NCBI RefSeq assembly: GCF_003144195.1
Contig: NW_020290001.1
Location: forward strand, 362,717 to 426,716
Source: Ceraceosorus guamensis
Lineage: Eukaryota > Basidiomycota > Exobasidiomycetes > Ceraceosorales > Ceraceosoraceae
Length of the DNA: 64,000 nucleotides
Direction: 5' to 3'
The notes beneath the pieces are model-generated. The model was not told where the DNA came from. It searched no databases and was given only the letters and a program-made list of their open reading frames with translations. The position numbers were made by a program, and so were the translations under genes. Shown here piece by piece: positions 55,737 through 64,000 of the stretch. Every line of letters begins with the position of its first letter. Positions within the stretch are counted from its first letter, which is position 1.

Positions 55737-58065
55737 ATGCCATCGGCAGCTACGCGTACATGTGTGGAGTGCAACACCAACCCTTCACGCTACAACTGCC
55801 CGACGTGTCGACAGTCCACATGCGGTCTAGCATGCTCCAAGAGTCACAAAGCTGCCTGTGATGTGCGGCATGCAAGCACGTCCAAGACTACGCTGCTCGT
55901 CGCGCAGACTCGCGAAGATCCTACCGAACTGGAAAGAGCTCAAGCAATTGGTAGGATAGCCGGAAGGATCGCACCGCAGAGACCCAGAGATGTCAACGAC
56001 CTCATGGCAGACTTTTCCTTCGTAAGCGCCATCGCTCAGCAGGCTCAGAATGCTGGGAGGTTGGCTGTGCAGCTGGGACTCACCAACTCCACCGACACCC
56101 AGCACGTGCGCGCAAAGGATGTCGCGAATGGTCGTGAGAATGAGGCAAAGCATGGGAAGCGCGGACAGGGACAGCAGACGCAGCAGCGTTTGCCGCCGCA
56201 AGAGGCGAAGGCGCAGGCATTGCAGAAGCAGATCTCGTACCGCAGGCTGCCCATCATGCTGCTTCCGGTGGGGATGCAGATGCGCAAGGAGAATGCCACC
56301 TCCTGGTCGGGTCGGTGAGTGCTACCAGAAGTAAGGCTTATTGTTTCTGGCCTCCAAGCGCGCAAATTCCTCACAGCTTTCTTCATACCCTCGCACTCTC
56401 AATCGTAGGGACCAGCGCCTCTCATTCACTATCGATCTACGTTTTCCGTTTGCGCCCAAAGCATTAGCGCGGGCGTCAGAGGTGCAAAGCGCCGGCAAAG
56501 GCAAAGGGAGACCCATGAGGGCCCTATTGCACCGCATTGATCCAGCAAAACGCGTGCATACCATCTTCGTGGACGAGCTAGACAGAATGGCGCGCCAGCA
56601 GGGCGTGCCGCAGCCTCCAAGCGTGACATCCAAGGCAGAGCATGGCCGCACATTGCCGCTGCATTCTGATGCCGAAAGCTGCGGGAGATATTCGTCAAAG
56701 GTGCTCGAGGCAGCTGGCCTTCGTACTGACTCCAAAGAAGAAGCGTGCCATGGGGACCACAAAGACGGCGAGACCCTACAAACAGTGCTGCCTCCAGGTA
56801 CCGTAGTACTCTTGAATGTATACGCGGACCGTCTACGCAACGAGAGCACAGCAAAGTTCAGCAATTGGTGGCATGCGCAGGTGCGACGAGGTAATGTCGC
56901 TCCGAACAGCTTGGAAGGTCCCAGCAGTTCAGGGCCTCGTCCTGCAGCGGAGCCAATTGTCGCGACCTGCACCCCCACAGGTTCGAGAGCGGATAGCGAG
57001 CGTTCAGGTCCATTGATGCATCCAGCACCTGTGATGCCGGAGACGCAGATCGCATGCGGCAGCGAAGCCCCCAGTACATCCGCGCATCAAAGCGGCCCTG
57101 TCGATACGGCAATGCGGACAGTCGTAGCTCTGCGAAGCGCAGAGACAACGGTTCAAGACATGCTCAGCAGTCTTCCGCGCCGACTTGCAATCATAGAGTA
57201 CCCGCAACTAGAAATTTGGCCGCTGCAGAAGGTCTTGCAGGCGGTCGAAGGCGGGACGTTGAAGGTGCACGAGCTGCGTGATCCGAACGAGCCAGAGGAG
57301 TCGCCGAAAGCAGAGGAAGTTCCCTTGGCCCCATCAATCGAGGCGGAGGGCTCACTTCAGATTATGCCTCCACCTGAGCGTATATTTGATGTACCAACGG
57401 GTCCCAAAGCAAAGCGGCTGAAGCCATCGGATCATGCACCAACGCGTCCCAACTCTAAGCGACCAAAGCTATCGGACCCTTCTCAAGTCTCGAGTTCTAC
57501 AGTAGTCAATGAAGCGCCCGCGCCAACGTTCTCTGCTCAAGCGCCACCCTCTGGACTTGGCCTGGCGCTTAGCGCAGCCCAAGCAGCTTTGAAAAATCCC
57601 GCTGCACAAGCTGCCATGATGCGGGCTGCGCAGGCAAGGCAAGCTCCGCCTTCACTTCCAAGACCTGCAGTTGGGCTTTCGGGATTGGCGTCGTACGCTT
57701 CAGACTCTGAGTCGGATGAGAAGGACGAACAAGAACAAGATCAGGAAATCCCGGAAGCAAAGCCCTCCGGCTCTCGCTCTCCAGAAACGCAAAGGTTGGC
57801 CAGGCTAGAAATGCTCTCAGAGACCGGGGCACAAGCGGCTCTAGATGCTGTGTCTTCAGCAGGAGTCGGCCCCAACTCATCTTCCTCTACTTCAGGACTT
57901 GCAGAGCTTGCTAGATCTTTGGGCTGGGCACTGCCTAGAGCTCCTTCACCAGAATCCCTGCAATCGCCGGAGATTCATCTGCCTCACACGAGCCCGGAAT
58001 CGGAAACACCTGCGCTGGGATTTGATGGGGAGGAGGAACACCTTGACTGGGGAGACGACGCTTAG
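55737..58065 (+). CDS. BCD1: Box C/D snoRNP assembly protein Bcd1 (HIT zinc finger)
   Basis: Bcd1 (ZNHIT6 in animals) is an essential nuclear factor for box C/D snoRNA stability. Two exons (55737-56314, 56409-58065) give 744 residues. The N-terminal zf-HIT domain has its cysteines and histidine in order: CVECNTNPSRYNCPTCRQ, then TCGLACSKSHKAAC. After an Arg/Gln-rich linker comes the Bcd1 signature RRLPIMLLPVGMQMRKENAT, which continues across the intron into RDQRLSFTIDLRFPF and KRVHTIFVDEL. The last about 400 residues are Pro/Ser/Ala rich, with possible bipartite nuclear signals (PKAKRLKPSDHAPTRPNSKR) and an acidic end (EEEHLDWGDDA); yeast Bcd1 (366 residues) lacks such a tail. The chosen Met begins MPSAATRTCVEC; another Met nine codons upstream is possible. 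Confidence 0.88.
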
Positions 58066-58328
58066 GATGCTTGCTCCAGTCCTGCGAAGCATGGTAGTTG
58101 CGTCTGTACCGGGCATCACATGGCAGGCAATACTCTGCATCGACGGCGGTGCCGAAGCGCCTTGAGTCTCTTCAGTGCCATCACATTGCTCATTACTTGT
58201 ACGTATCCTCAACTCGAAGGACATTGGCGTCACATCCACGTCTGACGAACAAGAAAGCCTGTCAAAGCATTCAGAGGTGCCCAAGTAACGATGCTGCATT
58301 CCGAATTTCCCTTCGCCTTTCTGACATC

Positions 58329-59423
58329 TTACGCCTTATCAGCGGCTGCCGCAAAGTCATCGACAAAAAGCCATCTAGTCTTGGCATCCAGATCATCTTT
58401 CCTCCAATCGTTGATCTTCTTGGGAAATAGTGGCAAGACGTCTTTGAGAAGCCTGTCGTGAGCTAGGATGATGAAGACACCATCCTGCGCATCTAGCTCG
58501 CCCAAACCAAGCAACGAGTCGAGCGCTTCTTGACGGTCGGAGCAAAAGTCGTCGGACGGCACGTAGTATGGCTTTGTTTTGCTCTGTTGAGGATTGATGC
58601 GCTCCAAAACTTCACAAGGGCATCCAGCTCCCTTGCTGTATTTCTGGCTCGAGTGGATGATTACGTTGGCGGGCAAAGGATGCCCGTCGTGCGGACGAAT
58701 CTCGCCGGCATGATGAGCTGCATCGCCTCCGAACAAGACGAACGTGTCGGGCGAGACGCGTGCCAGGCCGCTGATGTGACCTGGTGCGTGTCCCGGCGTG
58801 TTTAGCAGATAGAAGGAAGCATCGCCAAAGTAATCGTACGCTTTGAATCGTCCGATATGCAGCGTGCGAGAGGAATCGTTGAAGTCTAGCTCTATGAGGT
58901 CGCGATCTTCCCACATTGCGGAAACTGTGGGCGACTCGGGATCCGCGGGATAGCCCGGTAGGATGGCCGACTTGAACCCTGGTCCTACGATGAGCGATAC
59001 GTGAGGAGGGAAGAGATTGGGGTTGCCCGTGTGGTCGAAATGATGGTGGGACCAGATGATGCTTTCGATCTGATCGAGCGACGGCAGCGATGCGTCTCGC
59101 TTCGCAGCATCTTGCAAAATCTCAGCAATGTCACGTTCGACCTCTACCGAGCCACCTCTGCTCTTCAAGCCGTCCACAAAGAATTTTGGAAAGCCGGTCT
59201 CCCAGTCCTTGCGGATACCGAGGTCGAACAGGACATTCCTCTTGCCGCTCGAGTCCGTCACGAGGAAAGAGAAGGCAGGACAGTTGAGATCTTCGTGTCC
59301 TTCTATGGGCGTCTCAAAGAAATACTTGGCTGGGTAGTGAATTGTCGAGGTGGAGTCGATCACACGCACGGTCGAGACATTGTTGCTTGCAGGAAGCTTG
59401 CCGACAGGAGTGAAAGCGCTCAT
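58329..59423 (-). CDS. Metallo-beta-lactamase-fold hydrolase, lactonase-like
   Basis: A complete intronless 364-residue gene. The metal-binding motif HxHxDH is at residues 126-131 (SHHHFDHTGN), with the further His in LLNTPGHAPGHISG and the bridging Asp in FVLFGGDAAHH, the arrangement of N-acyl-homoserine-lactone lactonases and related fungal proteins. NVLFDLGIRKDWE near residue 64 is also typical of that subgroup. No signal peptide is visible, so it is likely cytosolic. The substrate is unknown; lactones are the best guess. It converges with BCD1 (stops 263 bp apart) and lies beside the quinate dehydrogenase-like gene, where a lactonase could serve a catabolic pathway, but that is speculation. 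Confidence 0.87.
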   Translation of the reverse strand: MSAFTPVGKLPASNNVSTVRVIDSTSTIHYPAKYFFETPIEGHEDLNCPAFSFLVTDSSGKRNVLFDLGIRKDWETGFPKFFVDGLKSRGGSVEVERDIAEILQDAAKRDASLPSLDQIESIIWSHHHFDHTGNPNLFPPHVSLIVGPGFKSAILPGYPADPESPTVSAMWEDRDLIELDFNDSSRTLHIGRFKAYDYFGDASFYLLNTPGHAPGHISGLARVSPDTFVLFGGDAAHHAGEIRPHDGHPLPANVIIHSSQKYSKGAGCPCEVLERINPQQSKTKPYYVPSDDFCSDRQEALDSLLGLGELDAQDGVFIILAHDRLLKDVLPLFPKKINDWRKDDLDAKTRWLFVDDFAAAADKA

Positions 59424-59984
59424 GCTGGAAAGTGCAGGTCGCAGGTGTGAAAGAACACCGAAGAGAGCAAAGTGGGGAAAATCAGCAGACGGTGCTTAGC
59501 CTCTCCAGTTCGCAGACACAGCAGGCGCGGAACTGTCGTCAACGAGGGTCCTGGTCTCTCGTCGCTCTTAAAGGCTTGAGTGGTCGAAGTTGAGCCTTCT
59601 TTGCTCACTCCACTCTCAACATGCACACGACACGCTGCTTTTGTGCGTAGGGTATGTGGAGGAAGTGCAGCTAGCTGCCTGCCGGCGGTTGACCCTTACG
59701 CCCGTCGGAGTTAGGCAATCGTACCGTTCCTCGGCTGACGGTTATATGCAAACAGATCACGTTTCACTTACGACAGAATGGCGTGCGTGCCAAGGAACGA
59801 GCTTCAATCGAATCGACAGACGCGCAATCGAACATGTCCTCAAGCATTGGCGCAGATGCTTTCCTGCTGCCGCTCACTGGCCCACTTCGCGTGGCCATTT
59901 GCTCGTCAAATTCATACATTGCAAACGGGCTCCAGAACAACAATGGACAACGAAACAGTGCGTGCGGGAAGGTTCCCGTACAAC

Positions 59985-61505
59985 TCATCGAACAGCCGCG
60001 ACGAATGATTGAGGAGTGTCGAGTCCAGTCGTGAGCTGAGACGCAGATGTGCGAGGCATCTTCATCGAGGCGGCAACGTGGTTCTGGGGCGCCACGACGA
60101 CGTCGCCCATAGCAGTAGCCATCGCTCTTGCTTCTTCTTCAGCTTCCAGACCCAGCGGACCCGCATCGCCAGCAGCGGTGGCGCAGCCAAGTGGGTCTTG
60201 AAGAGGTGCCTCTCCCTTCAGAATACTGGCGCTGGTGGCCCACATTCGGGCTTGCGCCAAACCTTGCTCGATCATTGCCTCGACTCCACAGATGGGCGAC
60301 CAAGCCGATGCAGACGGTTGACTGGCAGCATACGCCAGCAGCGGTGTCACGCGCGGCTTGTAGCACATCTCGAGGAATGGTCGAGCGGATGGAAGCGGGA
60401 AGCGCTGAATTGTCGAACTTGTCTCCACGTTCGCCTGGACGTTGGCGTGTGCGCCGAGGCCCGGGCGGTATTCGCTCTCGAAGAACATGTGTGCCAGATT
60501 GTAGACCATCTTCTCATCTGCTGACTGTGGCGCCATGCTGGGAATGGCGCCGATGGTGCAAGCTAGCTGGCCGGTCTCTCCAGTCTCCCTCCTGACGGCT
60601 TCCTCTTGCCAGGCTTGCTCGGAGCGTAGAGGTCTGAGATCCAAGTTCAATCCTCGCTGGTCGAAGTACTGCACGACGTTGGCAGTCTCTGCGGCATCTC
60701 GATTGAGCAGGTAGAGCGGCGACAAGCCAAGTTGATGCGCAGCCCACACAGCGGAGCGGCACGTACCGCCGCTTCCGATGATGAGGGCGCTGTGCTTCAG
60801 GCCTTCTCTGCGACCGTCCAGCGGAAATTGATAGGTGGCCGAAGCGCGCATGTAGAAGCTGGGATCGAGACCATGTTGCGTGGCGACGTTGCGAAGGATC
60901 GCGTGTCTAATGCCCAGGTAGTCGGTGTTTGTGCCGATCATTCTTCGATCTTCGAGGCGAGTGGAGCCAGACTGAGAAGGGTAGACGACGATCGTATTGA
61001 CCGTACCAGTCGCTTGAGCAATGGCATCGAGCTCGTCCAGAATGTGCTCCTTGCCGAGTTGGGCAGCGACAGCCACCTTGAGAGGCATGGTGACGGCACT
61101 TCCGCCAAACCTCTCGTCTTCGCGCACGTAACGTCGCATGTGCTTCTCATCGATGCTGCGCGTCTCGCACAGGCTGTACGTTGGGAAAGGCCCTTCGTTG
61201 GAACAGTCACCCTTGCGTAGAGAGCTGCGCTGCATCAAAAGGTTTTGAAATGCAGGAGACGCTGAATGCGAGATCGGATAACCGAAAAGACGATGTCTTC
61301 TGGGAGAAGCTTCGATCTCTTGCAAGGTTGGATGAGCGGGAGGTGCGAGGGCCAAAGTGGAGGGGCCTGCTTGCTCAGTGCTCGACTCGACGGCGACGTC
61401 AAGCATGGTGCTGTTTGCTACGGGTGCCATGTTGAGAGAAGTCTTCGATGAAAGAATTGGAAATGGGAATGAGCTGGCTTGAATATGCGGCAGTGCGAAG
61501 GACAA
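59985..61505 (-). CDS. Quinate/shikimate dehydrogenase-like protein
   Basis: A fungal dehydrogenase of the quinate/shikimate family (QutB/qa-3 branch, distinct from the AROM domain), which oxidises quinate or shikimate to the 3-dehydro acid. The single exon encodes 506 residues; Met26 (61430) is an equally good start. Substrate-lobe motif LFGYPISHSASPAFQN is at residues 73-88, AVTMPLK with the catalytic Lys at 143, TGTVNTIVV at 166-174, and MIGTNTDYLGI with the catalytic Asp at 195. The nucleotide-binding loop is LIIGSGGTCRSAVWAA at about 241-256, followed by LYLLNRDAAET. EMCYKPRVTPLL and GVEAMIEQGLAQ close the domain. The C-terminal about 90 residues are an Ala/Met-rich extension. The divergent neighbour is a quinate-permease-like transporter, which supports quinate rather than biosynthetic use. 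It could alternatively be a QutR-like regulator relic, but catalytic residues are intact. Confidence 0.87.
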   Translation of the reverse strand: MSFALPHIQASSFPFPILSSKTSLNMAPVANSTMLDVAVESSTEQAGPSTLALAPPAHPTLQEIEASPRRHRLFGYPISHSASPAFQNLLMQRSSLRKGDCSNEGPFPTYSLCETRSIDEKHMRRYVREDERFGGSAVTMPLKVAVAAQLGKEHILDELDAIAQATGTVNTIVVYPSQSGSTRLEDRRMIGTNTDYLGIRHAILRNVATQHGLDPSFYMRASATYQFPLDGRREGLKHSALIIGSGGTCRSAVWAAHQLGLSPLYLLNRDAAETANVVQYFDQRGLNLDLRPLRSEQAWQEEAVRRETGETGQLACTIGAIPSMAPQSADEKMVYNLAHMFFESEYRPGLGAHANVQANVETSSTIQRFPLPSARPFLEMCYKPRVTPLLAYAASQPSASAWSPICGVEAMIEQGLAQARMWATSASILKGEAPLQDPLGCATAAGDAGPLGLEAEEEARAMATAMGDVVVAPQNHVAASMKMPRTSASQLTTGLDTPQSFVAAVR

Positions 61506-63251
61506 GATCGAACTGGAATGGATTGCTGAGGTGTGAGCTACGACCAGCTGGCCTTTTTAGGGACGCAACCATCAATCACGAATGGCAAGAGGCTTCGTGG
61601 TGCGCTTTCACCGCACACGACCATTTCGGGGCCTGCTGCGTGCACGATCATGCAGGATGGCGACGCTAACTTGCGCGCACCTGTTGTGAAGCCCATTCTT
61701 CCGGCGCGCTGCCTACGTACCCCTTCCCTTTACACCGCCATTCCCCTCCATATTCACCATTCGCTGCGTTTCGATTCGTCAGGACGCAAGACCACACGTC
61801 AGCGATTTCGAACGTCTTCATCGCTCGCACTGGTCGCTCTGCCAAGGAATGTGGAGAACGGCACGTAAATGATCCTGAATGACGCTTCGCCTTGTCGTCA
61901 CAGCCGTCAGCGATGACCGTTGGGAAGAGTGGTCTGGTGCTGGTCCTGGTAACGTTTACCCCTCCGGCTGATAGTTTCTCCGCTTTCCCAGCTTGGAGCT
62001 CTCCACGTGGCTCTGTCGATTCCATCTGCCCAGAATTGCATCCAACACCCTTGCAGCTGCAGTGCCACCCTTTCCCGCAGTCCAAATCGCGACCTCACAC
62101 AACTCGACAAGCGTTGGCCAAGCACGGTGCTCGGATGAACGCTCACGGATTGTGACAACAGCACCGGCTGCTTGGCGAGTCATGGCCCTGGCCGAGACCT
62201 GCAGCATCGAATCCGGCGCAAATCGTGAATGTCTTGCAGCATGCGTAGCCAGCACAGTGTCGCTTGATGATTGCCGCAGACCTGGTCTTCATGCAGCTGC
62301 AGGCACTGCTGGGCTGCATGGCGTGCGCGCGAAACAAGTCGTGAGTGTGGGGTTGGTTCCGTTCGGCAAATTCAAGAAGTTTTGGTTCCTGGGCATCGCG
62401 CCTGTCTCAGTCACGAAGCTCCTTGCCGCCTTTGCCGTTTGGAACGGCGCCACAGGCAACCCGAGACTAGGAAAGTGGCTGCATGTTTCTGCGCTCACAT
62501 TACCTGCACCAATTCCTTCGATTCCTCCGCAGTGGCTCCTGCCGCGGAGGCAGGCTGGTGCCTCAACACGCGCTGGGCTGCGCTGAATCGCCTAGCCCTT
62601 TGCTCACGACGGCCCTCTTCGCTTCCTCAGGCTTGCCGCCCTCGCCGCGCTCAACCGGAAGAATGGGACTGCAAACTGGCGCAAATCCCCTGGATTTTGA
62701 CAGCCATCCCGCACTCAAGAGCGCTTTCTCTGGGACTGACGTAAAACCCAATGAAGCAGCCCCCAACGCGATCCAAGTAGAGAGGACATCTGAATGACTT
62801 CTGAAGTCCAAGCCACGGCTCACAGCAGACGCGGCAGCGCCACTCGATCGGCCCAACAGCGGCCGCTCGCTGCTCGACCCGCCCCGATTTTTGCAACGGC
62901 TCCGCTGCGCTGGTCTCGCAGGAACTGGCTGGAGCGACCGGAGCGAAGTTCTTCCCTTGCTTCTCTCACCACTCACAGTCACTGCCAACTGGCCTGATTC
63001 AGATTGGGGAGGAACGACATCGTACAGACCACTGTATCGACGTTTCACTGTATCCAATCAGGTGGCTCACTTACCCCGTGGGGAATACATTTGCAACCGC
63101 TGTCATCTTTAAGAAGGCAGTCCGGGGCTCCACATTCCGTTCTTCCCTCCTCATCAAGCAATTCGGCTTCCACTTCTCCACTTCTCTTCTCAGCCTTCTC
63201 CGGCCTCGACAATCTTCACCCACCCTCTTCGCCCACACCCCACGTCACAAG
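61506..63251. promoter_or_regulatory. 1.75-kb divergent promoter of the dehydrogenase/permease pair
   Basis: The start codons of the quinate dehydrogenase-like gene and the permease lie at its two ends. No coding exon is recognised inside; the frame at 61993-62586 lacks any domain. A few tcacgaatgg and aatcgtgaatg words are present (61576-61586, 62222-62232). The pyrimidine-rich stretch at 63150-63245 is the likely permease leader. Confidence 0.5.
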
Positions 63252-64000
63252 ATGAAGATCGAGTACCCACCCGAGATCAACAATCTCCGAACATGGGGCC
63301 TCGCAACCGTTGCAGCCTTTGCTTCCGGCATGATCGGCTACGACAGCGCCTTTGTCGGTGGCACTTTGGCGCTGCCGGCTTTTCTTAGGGAGTTTGGCAC
63401 CCTTGACAAGGAGTGAGTTGGATACGTGCGAGTGCCTCGTCGCAGGATGAAGACCACTATACTTACCACAATAACATCCTGCCCTCTCCCTCACAGCACC
63501 TCTTCGAACCTCGTGTCAACGTACCAAGCCGGTGCCTTCTTTGGTGCCTTCGCCGCTTACCCAACCGGCGTCTACCTCGGCCGCAAGTGGGGTCTCTTCG
63601 CTGCATCCCTCATCTTCACCGTCGGAAGCATCATCATGACCATCGCATCCAACAACACTGGCCTTGGACCCATCTACGGCGGCAGAGCCATTGCCGGTCT
63701 TGCCATCGGTATGGCTTCCAACCTCGCTCCCACCTACCTGTCCGAAATCGCACCTACCGCTATCCGTGGTCGCCTCATTGGTATGTGGGAAGTTGGTTGG
63801 CAAGTCGGAGCCATCATCGGTTTCTGGATCAACTACGGAGTCAAGCAGCACCAACCGGACACGAGCGACTCTCAGTGGCGCATCCCATACGGTTTCCAGC
63901 TTGTGCCCGGCGCGCTCCTCCTCTTCGGCACCCTCACCATGATCGAGAGTCCACGTTGGCTCCTCACCCGCGGCCGCGAAGAGGAAGCCGTCCGCAACTT
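63252..64000 (+). CDS. MFS quinate/sugar permease, 5' part
   Basis: This is a sugar-porter-family transporter of the plasma membrane, resembling fungal quinate permeases (QutD/qa-y). Exon 1 (63252-63413) starts MKIEYPPEINNLRTWG, close to the start of quinate permeases, and holds TM1 with MIGYDSAFVGGTLALPAF. Exon 2 resumes at about 63498 (TSSNLVSTYQAGAFFG) and runs to the window edge. Seen are the loop motif YLGRKWG between TM2 and TM3, the sugar-porter signature GRAIAGLAIGMASNLAPTYLSEIAPTAIRG, QVGAIIGFWINYG, and PESPRWL as MIESPRWLLTRGREEEA. About 230 of an expected 530 residues are visible. The partner gene across the divergent promoter is a quinate dehydrogenase homologue. Confidence 0.9.

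Noticed and set aside
61993-62586. Open frame of 197 codons between the dehydrogenase and the permease
   Set aside because: No domain, no plausible introns and a composition like its surroundings; it lies in the divergent promoter.
1-64000. tRNA, rRNA, transposon, LTR element or virus-like remnant
   Set aside because: I looked for tRNA B-box words, terminal repeats, reverse transcriptase, integrase or transposase motifs and capsid-type proteins and found none that I could support.

Overview
This window is nuclear DNA of a basidiomycete fungus, most likely an Ustilaginomycotina (smut-lineage) species. The evidence is compact genes broken by short introns (mostly 50-120 nt, donors nearly always GTGAGT-like, CT(A/G)AC branch sites), GC-rich coding sequence, typical fungal gene families (Clr2, Rmd5/Gid2, Mpe1, Erg7, fungal Zn2Cys6 factors), and intergenic DNA rich in TCACGA/TCGTGA words. 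I am confident of the fungus, moderately confident of the phylum, and the species is unknown. I saw no rRNA, tRNA, CRISPR, transposon, virus-like element or toxin remnant.

Layout. 0-5 kb: 5' end of a minus-strand gene, then a complete Clr2-like heterochromatin silencing gene with an unexpected C-terminal WW domain. 5-8 kb: long non-coding stretch ahead of a six-exon homeodomain factor of the Hoy1 type (7.9-10.8 kb). 11-17 kb, all minus: ALG14 (N-glycan assembly), RMD5/GID2 (GID ubiquitin ligase), and a CinA/PncC-type amidase. 17-22 kb, plus: a half-length AP-3 delta adaptin and a UBLCP1-type proteasome phosphatase. 22-23.4 kb: Zn2Cys6 factor bracketed by ATGCG pentanucleotide repeats, followed upstream by 2.6 kb of gene-free DNA. 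26-34 kb, plus: complex I 49-kDa subunit, a YCII-domain protein and mitochondrial ClpX, all three probably mitochondrial. 34-47 kb, minus: lanosterol synthase ERG7, an unrecognised coiled-coil protein, 3.8 kb without genes, and an MSC7-like membrane aldehyde dehydrogenase. 47-58 kb: leukotriene-A4-hydrolase-type aminopeptidase (+), RER1 (-), MPE1 (-), BCD1 (+). 58-64 kb: metallo-beta-lactamase lactonase-like protein (-), quinate/shikimate dehydrogenase-like protein (-) and, divergently, the 5' part of a quinate/sugar permease (+).

Most genes are unrelated housekeeping neighbours. The one plausible functional group is the right end, where a dehydrogenase of the qutB/qa-3 family and a permease share a 1.7-kb divergent promoter, which suggests quinate uptake and oxidation. 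The most striking features are three very small internal exons (7, 16 and 18 nt) needed to complete invariant protein motifs, the Clr2-WW fusion, the truncated AP-3 delta, and the convergent ClpX/ERG7 pair whose stop codons lie only 14 bp apart. Exon joins were worked out by hand from frame, splice consensus and family conservation; no search or RNA evidence was available.
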